This document shows, piece by piece, positions 51,716 through 58,439 of a stretch of 64,000 nt of DNA (its first letter is position 1; each line of letters opens with the position of its first letter). The notes beneath the pieces were generated by a model. The model made no database searches. It had not been told where the DNA came from and saw only the letters and a program-made list of their open reading frames with translations. The stretch comes from Streptomyces sp. NRRL F-6131. GTDB lineage: Bacteria > Actinomycetota > Actinomycetes > Streptomycetales > Streptomycetaceae. The stretch is taken from assembly GCA_000719695.1 (NCBI GenBank), contig JOHN01000013.1, positions 186,001 to 250,000 of the forward strand, read 5' to 3'. A program made the position numbers and the translations under genes.

Positions 51716-51731
51716 TTGTTAGCGCTAACAA
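51716..51731. promoter_or_regulatory. LacI-family operator-like palindrome
   Basis: TTGTTAGCGCTAACAA (51716-51731) is a perfect 16-bp palindrome, of the kind bound by LacI-family sugar repressors with the central CG. It sits in the 117-bp gap upstream of the GH62 gene. No LacI gene is in this window. Confidence 0.75.
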
Positions 51732-51777
51732 AATGCTGGTGGCGGAGTAGCGCAGAGGTGGGGGGCTGATGGCACGT

Positions 51778-52512
51778 TTATAGACCCGGCGCCTCGATCG
51801 TGTCCAGGGGTGTGCGAGCGCCGCGGTCGTGCCGGAACCGTGCCGGGGTGGTTCCGCGCGCGTCCGTGAAGACGCGGTAGAAGCGGCTGACCGAGCCGAA
51901 GCCGGCGGCCGCGGCGACCTGGCTCGCGGGAAGGTCGGTGGTCACCAGCAGTCGGCGCGCTTCGGCGAGCCGGTACAGCCTGACGTAGTCGCCGATCGTG
52001 GTGCGGACGACCTCGCGGAACCGGGTCATGGCACAGGTCGGGTGGACACTCGCCGCGGCGGCGACGTCCGCGACGGTGATCGGCTCGCGGAAGTGGTGCG
52101 CGATGTGGCCGGCCATGGCCACCACCTGACGCAGCGCCGGATCGTCACCGGAGTAGCGGTGCACCGGATCGCCGACCGCGGCGATCGCCGGGCGCCGGAC
52201 GCGTGCCTGGATCTCCAGCATCGCGATGTGGAGCAGTTCGTCGTCGCCGGCGGCCAGATCCGTGGCCGGGTCGCTCGCGTCGGTACGGGCAGGGGGAGTG
52301 ATCACCGGCACGCCCGAGAGCACCCGGGCGAGGAGCGATCGCGGCAGTCCCCAGGCGAGGAACCGGTCGAAGGGCACGTGCAGCCAGTGGACGTGCGTCG
52401 CCCGGCTCGCCACCAGCTGGTGCGGGACGGCGGCCCAGAACACGACGAGGCACGACTCGGACGGATCCGCGAGCCTGCGGTCCATGACGAAGGACACCGG
52501 CACCGACGACAC
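51778..52512 (-). CDS. AraC-family regulator, N-terminally short
   Basis: The C-terminal 100 residues are a clear AraC/XylS double helix-turn-helix: FREPITVADVAAAASVHPTCAM, ASQVAAAAGFGSVSRFYRVF and GTTPARFR. Upstream is part of a cupin domain (CLVVFWAAVPHQLVASRATHVHWLHVP), as in sugar-responsive AraC proteins, but the usual beginning of that cupin (the HxHxE-containing strands) is not present in the frame. I place the start at the GTG 52510-52512, giving about 244 residues, with low certainty; ATG 52485 is another option and the frame is open to 52863. The protein may be truncated or the start eroded. It lies next to the GH62 gene but is transcribed toward it. Confidence 0.65.
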   Translation of the reverse strand: MSSVPVSFVMDRRLADPSESCLVVFWAAVPHQLVASRATHVHWLHVPFDRFLAWGLPRSLLARVLSGVPVITPPARTDASDPATDLAAGDDELLHIAMLEIQARVRRPAIAAVGDPVHRYSGDDPALRQVVAMAGHIAHHFREPITVADVAAAASVHPTCAMTRFREVVRTTIGDYVRLYRLAEARRLLVTTDLPASQVAAAAGFGSVSRFYRVFTDARGTTPARFRHDRGARTPLDTIEAPGL

Positions 52513-52666
52513 GCGGACCGGACTCTCCTCGGCCGACCCGGTCCGGACGCCGGCGCGGCAGCCGGTACCCGTCCGGACCTCGCGGTCGAGGAGATCGTCG
52601 CGGACCGGGACCGCCGGTTCCTGGCGGACGCGGCCCCGCCGGTTCGAAGGGCCGTCACGGTGCCGG

Positions 52667-54049
52667 TCAGCAGCCGCCGGTGGTGGAGCAGGACGACCCG
52701 GGTGCCGGGGCGCCGAGGGTGATGAGCTGCGGGGCGGCGGGAACCGAGCAGCAGCCGCCACCGTTCGCCCGGTCGGCGTCGGGCTGGTCGAAGAGTCCGG
52801 CTCCGCCGCAGACGCCGGTCTCGGGGAGGGTGAGCTCGACGCGGGCGGCGGCCTCGTGGTCACCGGCGAGTGCGGCGGCGACGGAGCGGACCTGCTCGTA
52901 GCCGGTCATGGCGAGGAAGGTCGGCGCGCGCCCGTAGGACTTCATGCCGACCAGGTAGACGCCCTCCTCGGGGTGGGAGAGCTCGTTCGCGCCGTGCGGG
53001 TAGACGGTGCCGCAGGAGTGCTGGTTGGGGTCGATCAGCGGGGCGAGCGCGGTCGGGGACTGCAGGCGCTCGTCCAGACCGAGGCGGACCTCGGAGAGGA
53101 ACGACAGGTCGGGCCGGAGGCCGGTCAGGACGACGACCTGGTCGACGGGTTCGCTGCGGCGGCCGTCCTCCGCGACCAGGACCACCTGGCCGTGGAGCGG
53201 TTCGACCGCGGCGGTGCGGAAGCCGGTCAGCGCGGAGGCGTGGCCCGCCTCGACGGCGGCCTTGGCGCGCAGGCCGAGCGCGCCGCGGGCGGGCAGCTGG
53301 TCGGCCTCGCCGCCGCCGTACGTGGAGCCGGTGATGCCGCGCCGCAGCACCCAGACCGCGTGGGTGCCGGCCTCCTCCTTGGCGAGGTCGGCGAGGTGGC
53401 CGAGGGCGGTGAACGCGGAGGCGCCGGTGCCGACCACGGCGGTGCGCTTGCCGGCGAACCGCGCCCGGACGGCCGGGTCGGTGAGGTCGGGGACGCGGTA
53501 GGTGATGCGGGACGCGTGGATGCGCTCACCGAGCGCCGGAAGGCCGTTGGCGCCGAGCGGGTTGGGGGTGGCCCAGGTGCCGGAGGCGTCGACGACGGCG
53601 CGGGCGAGGACGCGTTCCTCGCGGCCGTCGGTGTGCTCGACGTGGACGGTGAAGGGCTGCTCGTCGCGGCCGGAGTCGACGGTGCGGTCGCGTCCGGCGC
53701 GGGCGACGCCGGTCACCCGGGCGTGGTAGCGGACGCGCTCGCCGAGGACGTCGGCGAGCGGCTGCAGGTAGCGCTCGGCCCAGTCACCGCCGGAGGGGTA
53801 CGTCCCGCCGTCGGGCCGGACCCAGCCGGTCGGGGCGAGGAGCTTCTCGGCGGCCGGGTCGACGACCTCGGCCCAGGGCGAGAACAGCCGGACGTGGCTC
53901 CACTCACGCACCGCCGCACCGGCGGTGGCCCCGGCCTCCAGGACGAGGGGCTCGATGCCGCGTTCGATCAGGTGGGCGGCGGCGGCCAGGCCGATCGGGC
54001 CTGCGCCGATCACGACGACGGGCAGCTCGGCGGGGGTGTTCTCGCTCAT
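52667..54049 (-). CDS. FAD-dependent NAD(P)-binding oxidoreductase of the ArsO type
   Basis: This 460-residue flavoprotein has the FAD-binding motif VVVIGAGPIGLAAAAHLIERG near the N-terminus, ASGTWATPNPLGANGLPALGE, the NADPH-binding AVVGTGASAFTALGHLADL and the terminal GYEQVRSVAAALAGDHEAA. The C-terminus is cysteine-rich (GGGCCSVPAAP and CSTTGGC). Similar monooxygenase-like proteins occur in actinomycete arsenic operons, where they are called ArsO. It is divergent from an ArsR gene (110 bp between start codons). GGAGAG precedes ATG 54047-54049. The reaction has not been read from sequence; arsenic detoxification or arsenosugar/organoarsenical chemistry is inferred from the neighbours. Confidence 0.8.
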   Translation of the reverse strand: MSENTPAELPVVVIGAGPIGLAAAAHLIERGIEPLVLEAGATAGAAVREWSHVRLFSPWAEVVDPAAEKLLAPTGWVRPDGGTYPSGGDWAERYLQPLADVLGERVRYHARVTGVARAGRDRTVDSGRDEQPFTVHVEHTDGREERVLARAVVDASGTWATPNPLGANGLPALGERIHASRITYRVPDLTDPAVRARFAGKRTAVVGTGASAFTALGHLADLAKEEAGTHAVWVLRRGITGSTYGGGEADQLPARGALGLRAKAAVEAGHASALTGFRTAAVEPLHGQVVLVAEDGRRSEPVDQVVVLTGLRPDLSFLSEVRLGLDERLQSPTALAPLIDPNQHSCGTVYPHGANELSHPEEGVYLVGMKSYGRAPTFLAMTGYEQVRSVAAALAGDHEAAARVELTLPETGVCGGAGLFDQPDADRANGGGCCSVPAAPQLITLGAPAPGSSCSTTGGC

Positions 54050-54158
54050 CACGGGCTCTCCGGAAGGTTCGTGGCTGTTCAGGGCGACGGGCACTGTTTC
54101 GACGTTCGTCGATATCCATGAGCTTGCCGCCGGCATCGACGGATGTCAACATAGACGC

Positions 54159-54521
54159 ATGTCGAATCTGGAACGGGTAGAGCTGCCGGTCATCGAGCCC
54201 GAGGTCGTGCCGTGCTGCCCGCCGGTCACCTCGGCCGCCCTGTCCGAGGCGGACGCGGTGAAGATAGCCGCGATGTTCAAGGCCCTCGCCGACCCGGTCC
54301 GGCTGCGGCTGTTCTCCCGGGTCGCCTCGCACGAGGGCAGCGAGGCGTGCGTGTGCGACATCCAGGACGTCGGCGTCTCCCAGCCCACCGTCTCCCACCA
54401 CCTCAAGAAGCTCCGCGAAGCCGGGCTGCTGACCAGCGAGCGGCGCGGCACCTGGGTGTACTACCGGGTCGCCCCCGAGGTGCTCGCCGCCATGGCCGGC
54501 CTGCTGTCGGCAGCCCGCTGA
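54159..54521 (+). CDS. arsR: ArsR-family arsenic-responsive repressor
   Basis: This 120-residue winged-helix repressor has FKALADPVRLRLFSRVASHEG, the metal-binding segment EACVCDIQDVGVSQPTVSHHLKKLREAG (the CxC of classical As(III) sensors, given by its parts) and GTWVYYRVAPEVL. A further Cys pair is near the N-terminus (VVPCCPPVTS). It is divergent from the ArsO-like gene, which it probably represses, and only 62 bp before a second ArsR-type gene. Confidence 0.88.
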   Translation: MSNLERVELPVIEPEVVPCCPPVTSAALSEADAVKIAAMFKALADPVRLRLFSRVASHEGSEACVCDIQDVGVSQPTVSHHLKKLREAGLLTSERRGTWVYYRVAPEVLAAMAGLLSAAR

Positions 54522-54554
54522 ACCCGGCCCCGCCCGCGCGGGGTCTTCCGGGCC

Positions 54555-54593
54555 GCTCGTTCATCGACTATCGTCGATTGTCGATGAACGAGC
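54555..54593. promoter_or_regulatory. 14-bp inverted repeat over the start of the second ArsR-type gene
   Basis: GCTCGTTCATCGAC (54555-54568) and its exact complement (54580-54593) are separated by 11 bases; the right arm contains the ATG start codon. The loop itself carries ATCGTCGAT. This is a good operator for autoregulation by the encoded winged-helix protein; an mRNA hairpin that hides the start is another reading. Confidence 0.65.
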
Positions 54594-54928
54594 ACCCTTC
54601 CACCAGCCGGCCGATCGAGGCGGAAGCCGCCGAGCGGTACGCGGCGTGGTTCAAAGCCCTGGCCGATCCGACCCGCATCCGGCTGCTGAACCTGCTGGCC
54701 GTCCAGGGCCGCCCGATGAACGTCGGCGAGATCGTCGAGCGGGCGAGCGTCGGCCAGTCCACGGTCTCGCACCACCTGAAGATCCTCGCCGAGGTGCGCT
54801 TCGTCCTGCCCGAGCGGCACGGCACATCCACCCGCTACGAGGTCAACCAGGCATGCCTGACGGTCTTCCCGGCCGCCGTGCGGGCGATCCTCGGCGGGAG
54901 CGGTGAGGAGGAGCACGGTGGCTGCTGA
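54584..54928 (+). CDS. Second ArsR-type winged-helix regulator
   Basis: This 114-residue protein has AWFKALADPTRIRLLNLLAVQG, VERASVGQSTVSHHLKILAEV and GTSTRYEVNQACLTVFPAA, which is an ArsR/SmtB fold without the CxC metal motif. It ends GGSGEEEHGGC. Its start lies within a perfect inverted repeat. The last bases overlap the start of the acetyltransferase gene by 11 bp, so the two are co-transcribed. The signal may be an organoarsenical or another thiol-reactive compound; that is inference. Confidence 0.85.
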   Translation: MNEHPSTSRPIEAEAAERYAAWFKALADPTRIRLLNLLAVQGRPMNVGEIVERASVGQSTVSHHLKILAEVRFVLPERHGTSTRYEVNQACLTVFPAAVRAILGGSGEEEHGGC

Positions 54929-55418
54929 AATCGTGATCGCCCCGATGGCGCCCGAGCACGCCGCGCAGGTCCTGGCGATCTACCAGGCGGGGATCGACGA
55001 GGGTGACGCCACCTTCGAGACCTCCGCGCCGACCTGGGAGACGTTCGACGCGGGCAGGCTGCCCGACCATCGGTACGTCGCTCTCGACCTGGACGGCCGG
55101 GTCCTGGGATGGGTGGCCGTGAACCGGGTGTCCGACCGGTGCGCGTACGCCGGGGTCGTCGAGCACTCGGTCTACGTCCATCCTGACGCCCGGGGCAGGG
55201 GCGTGGCCGGCCGGCTGCTCGGGGCGCTGATCGTCTCGACCGAGATGGCCGGGATCTGGACGATCCAGTCCGGCGTCTTCCCGGAAAACGCTGCGAGCCT
55301 CGCCGTCCACGTCAAAGCGGGTTTCCGGGTCATCGGCACCCGCGAGCGCATCGGCCGCCACCGCGGCGCATGGCGGGACGTACTGCTGATCGAACGACGC
55401 AGTCCGGTGATCTCCTGA
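54918..55418 (+). CDS. ArsN1/phosphinothricin-type GNAT N-acetyltransferase
   Basis: This 166-residue acetyltransferase has AQVLAIYQAGIDEGDATFET, VSDRCAYAGVVEHSVYVHPDARGRGVAGRLL and ENAASLAVHVKAGFRVIGTRERIGRHRGAWRD (by parts), the pattern of phosphinothricin acetyltransferase and ArsN1. ArsN1 inactivates arsinothricin, a phosphinothricin-like arsenical. The GTG at 54918 has GAGGAGG six bases upstream, so it is preferred over GTG 54903. Linkage to ArsR genes favours the ArsN1 role; phosphinothricin or methionine sulfone acetylation remain possible. Confidence 0.85.
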   Translation: MAAEIVIAPMAPEHAAQVLAIYQAGIDEGDATFETSAPTWETFDAGRLPDHRYVALDLDGRVLGWVAVNRVSDRCAYAGVVEHSVYVHPDARGRGVAGRLLGALIVSTEMAGIWTIQSGVFPENAASLAVHVKAGFRVIGTRERIGRHRGAWRDVLLIERRSPVIS

Positions 55419-55425
55419 ACGAAGG

Positions 55426-55640
55426 TCAGCGGCGGGCGGCCGCCACCGGGCCGGCGAGGGCAAGGAGCATCCAGGCCGTGAGGGAGGTGAACGCGGCACT
55501 CGGGGAGACGGTGGTCCACAGGATGCCGGCGACGGTGGAGGCGGCGAGGTCGCCCAGGGACTGGACGGCCGCGAGCAGGCCGAACGCCGAGCCGCGCAGG
55601 TCCTTCGGGGCGAGAACGGCGACCGTGGGAAGCGGCGAAT
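55426..55640 (-). pseudogene. C-terminal remnant of an MFS transporter
   Basis: The minus strand encodes VLAPKDLRGSAFGLLAAVQSLGDLAASTVAGILWT, then AFTSLTAWMLLALAGPVAAARR with a stop at 55426: the last two or three membrane segments of an MFS efflux protein. Upstream the frame turns into non-transporter sequence and no start or N-terminal half is present. It may be what is left of an arsenical or drug efflux gene of this island. The remaining part of the gap to 55868 shows no gene. Confidence 0.6.
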
Positions 55641-55868
55641 GCCGCGACGCCGGCGGCCCATGTGACGTGCGGCTGGTGCGGTGGGTGAGAGCAGGGGCCT
55701 CATCGAGGGCCTGATCGGCGAGATCGACGCCGAGGCGGCCCAGGCGCAGGATGGCTGACGTCCCATCGCGGCCCTCCCGCCTGACGAGATGCTTCGTCCG
55801 ACCCTGCTGGTGTTCCGGCGCTGCATCAGTAACATGAGCAGTCCTCATGTTCTCGTCGGGAGGCTGTC

Positions 55869-57206
55869 ATGCCGGACCGTTTCGACCTGCCGGCGGGGTT
55901 CCGCTGGGGTGTTGCCACTGCCGCCTACCAGATCGAGGGGGCGGTGGAGGAGGACGGCCGCGGTCCCTCGATCTGGGACACGTTCACCGCCCGCCCCGGA
56001 GCCGTCCGCGACGGGCACACCGGTGCGGTGGCCTGCGATCACTACCACCGGTACCCCGAGGACATCGCCCTGATGAAGGACCTCGGACTCGACGGCTACC
56101 GCTTCTCCCTCGCCTGGCCCCGCGTCCAGCCCACCGGCACGGGCCGCGCCAATCCCGCCGGGCTGGCCTTCTACGACCGCCTCGTCGACGCCCTCCTCGA
56201 CGCCGGCATCACCCCGCTCCCCACCCTCTTCCACTGGGACCTCCCGCAGGCCCTCGAGGACGCCGGCGGCTGGCTCAACCGCGACACCGCGTACCGCTTC
56301 GCCGAGTACACCGAGGTGGTCGCCGACCACCTCGGCGACCGGGTCCCCGCGTGGATCACCCTCAACGAGCCCTTCGTGCACATGGTCTACGGCTACGCCC
56401 TCGGCATCCACGCCCCAGGCCACGCCCTGGTGCTCGACGCCCTCCCCGCCGCCCACCACCAACTCCTCGCCCACGGCCTCGCGGCCGCCGCCCTCCACCG
56501 ACGCGGCCTGGACGTCCTGATCGCCAACAACCTCACGCCCGTCCGCCCGGCCTCCCCCTCGCCCGAGGATGTCGCCGCCGCCACCGCCTACGACGCCCTC
56601 CACAACCGCCTCTTCACCGACCCCCTCCTCCTCGGCCGCTACCCCGACCTCTCCGCCTACGGCGTCGGCCCCGACCTCCACGGCGCCGTCCATCCCGGCG
56701 ACCTCGACCTCATCACGGCCACTCCCCTCACCGGCCTCGGCGTCAACTACTACAACCCCACCCACATCGCCGCCCCCACCGACCCCGGCCTCCCCTTCAC
56801 CTTCGTCGACATCCCCGACGTCCCCCGCACCGCCTTCGGCTGGCCCGTCGTCCCCGAAGGCCTCACCCACCTCCTCCTCGACCTCCGCGACCGCTACGGC
56901 GCCGCCCTCCCCCCGATCACCATCACCGAGAACGGCTGCTCCACCCCCGAGGACCTCGACGACACCTTCCGCATCGACTACCTCGCCACCCACCTCGACG
57001 CCCTCGCCTCCGCCACCACCGAGGGCATCGACGTCCGCGGCTACTACACCTGGTCCCTCCTGGACAACTTCGAATGGGCCGAGGGCTACCACCAGCGCTT
57101 CGGCCTGGTTCACGTCGACTTCGACACCCAGGAGCGCACCCCGAAGGCGTCGTACGGGTGGTACCGGGAGCTGATCGCCGCCCATCGGGCGGACCGGGGG
57201 CGGTAG
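55869..57206 (+). CDS. GH1 beta-glucosidase
   Basis: This 445-residue cytoplasmic GH1 enzyme begins DLPAGFRWGVATAAYQIEG, contains the acid/base Glu167 in WITLNEPF and the nucleophile Glu354 in ITITENGCS, and ends with YYTWSLLDNFEWAEGYHQRFGL. Length and motifs agree with beta-glucosidases that split cellobiose and other beta-glucosides. GGGAGG lies before ATG 55869. Third-position C is even more frequent than in the neighbouring genes. No dedicated sugar transporter is adjacent. It converges with the GH5-like gene with a 15-bp gap. Confidence 0.93.
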   Translation: MPDRFDLPAGFRWGVATAAYQIEGAVEEDGRGPSIWDTFTARPGAVRDGHTGAVACDHYHRYPEDIALMKDLGLDGYRFSLAWPRVQPTGTGRANPAGLAFYDRLVDALLDAGITPLPTLFHWDLPQALEDAGGWLNRDTAYRFAEYTEVVADHLGDRVPAWITLNEPFVHMVYGYALGIHAPGHALVLDALPAAHHQLLAHGLAAAALHRRGLDVLIANNLTPVRPASPSPEDVAAATAYDALHNRLFTDPLLLGRYPDLSAYGVGPDLHGAVHPGDLDLITATPLTGLGVNYYNPTHIAAPTDPGLPFTFVDIPDVPRTAFGWPVVPEGLTHLLLDLRDRYGAALPPITITENGCSTPEDLDDTFRIDYLATHLDALASATTEGIDVRGYYTWSLLDNFEWAEGYHQRFGLVHVDFDTQERTPKASYGWYRELIAAHRADRGR

Positions 57207-57221
57207 TTGTCGTGGGGGTGG

Positions 57222-58367
57222 TCAGCGTGGGCGGCGGTGGGTGAACTCTGCGATCTGGGCGCGGCGGAGGGCGTCGATCTTGAGGTCTTCGCGGCTGGGG
57301 TCGGGAAGGATGGCGTTGGGCCAGACCAGGGCCAGTTCGTAGCCGAAGTCGGCGAGCCAGTCGAGGCGTTCGGTGAGGAGGGTGGCCGGGGCCTGGGGCT
57401 TGCGGGACTGCTGGAGGATCGGCCAGGGGTTCGCGGTGCGGCGCATCGCGGGAATCTGGTCGAGGACGACCCGGTCGCCGCGGGCGGCGGCGTCGCGTTG
57501 GAGGGCGTCCAGTTCGCCGCTGGTGATGCAGCCGAACTCGCCGAGGAACGGGCGCGGGCCGCTCAGGCCGGAGAGGACCGGCAGGGCGTCGACGCCCTGG
57601 AGCGAGGCGTAGTAGTGGAACTGCGGGCGGGTCACTTTGACGCTGCCGAAGACGTAGTTGATGTCCCGGTGGAAGCGGTGGCCGATGGTGGACGGCAGGC
57701 CGGCGGCCTCGACCGCGGCGACGCAGTCCTGCAGGAGGGCGACGAGTGCGTTCTGTCGGACGGAGGGGCCGAACAGGTCGCCGGTGACCCAGCTGACGCA
57801 CCAGTAGGGTTCGTTGACGACGTCCACGGCGTGGATCACCTTGCGGTGCTTGGCGATGGCCGCGACCAGCGGCTTGACGGTGCCGTCGACGAAGGTCGCC
57901 CGGTGGTTCGGGTCCTCGGCGACGGACCGCCGGCCGCGGGCGTAGTTGAGGTTGGTGGGGGTGGGCGGGCCGGAGGTGAAGTACTGCCGTGACCAGACTT
58001 CCGGGACGTCGAAGAAGCCGAAGTCGAGGAGGACCGGCACGATCCGCAGGCCGGCCTGCTCGACCTTCAGCAGGAGTTCCTCCACGTCGTCGAGGAACTT
58101 CGGGTGGATCCGTTGCGGCGGTTCGAACCGCCAGCGGCCGGCTTCGTCGCTGCCGGTGACGCAGGTGACCTTGCCGTCGTAGTTGACGCCGTGTGCCAGC
58201 AGCCACATCCGGATCACGGTGACACCGAGGCCGCGCAGGGTGGCCAGGTTGCGGTCCAGCTCGGAGCCGGGCCCCTGCCAGGGGTGCGGCTTGCCCTTCT
58301 CGTGGATGTTGGGCCCGACGGTGATCGGGTCGTTGCGCATCCAGGGGTAGTTGACGCCGACTTCCAT
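57222..58367 (-). CDS. GH5-like TIM-barrel glycoside hydrolase (cellulase-like)
   Basis: This 381-residue protein starts MEVGVNYPWMRNDPITVGPN and follows the GH5/clan A pattern: LRGLGVTVIRMWLLAHG, VIHAVDVVNEPYWCVSWVTG, with the acid/base Glu in NEP, HYYASLQGVDALPVL, and GPRPFLGEFGCITSGE, with the nucleophile Glu. There is no signal peptide, and the substrate cannot be read. GGGAGG precedes the ATG. It is downstream of the 905-residue hypothetical gene with a 62-bp gap carrying a 15-bp tandem repeat, so it may belong to the same operon of unknown function. Confidence 0.8.
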   Translation of the reverse strand: MEVGVNYPWMRNDPITVGPNIHEKGKPHPWQGPGSELDRNLATLRGLGVTVIRMWLLAHGVNYDGKVTCVTGSDEAGRWRFEPPQRIHPKFLDDVEELLLKVEQAGLRIVPVLLDFGFFDVPEVWSRQYFTSGPPTPTNLNYARGRRSVAEDPNHRATFVDGTVKPLVAAIAKHRKVIHAVDVVNEPYWCVSWVTGDLFGPSVRQNALVALLQDCVAAVEAAGLPSTIGHRFHRDINYVFGSVKVTRPQFHYYASLQGVDALPVLSGLSGPRPFLGEFGCITSGELDALQRDAAARGDRVVLDQIPAMRRTANPWPILQQSRKPQAPATLLTERLDWLADFGYELALVWPNAILPDPSREDLKIDALRRAQIAEFTHRRPR

Positions 58368-58394
58368 CACGGCCTCCCGTTCGCTCCAGTCGTC

Positions 58395-58439
58395 TGCGGT
58401 CGACTCGCCTGCGGTCAACTCATGTGCGGTCAACTCATC
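58395..58439. repeat. 15-bp tandem repeat, three copies
   Basis: TGCGGTCRACTCRYS is repeated at 58395-58409, 58410-58424 and 58425-58439, spanning the end of the 905-residue gene and the gap before the GH5-like gene. Copies 2 and 3 differ at one base. In the GH5-like frame it would read repeated ELTA-type residues, but no start is known there. Confidence 0.8.

Noticed and set aside
54061..54158. Operator for the first ArsR in the divergent gap
   Set aside because: Several TCGAC/GTCGA elements are seen, but I could not find a clean inverted repeat long enough to report.
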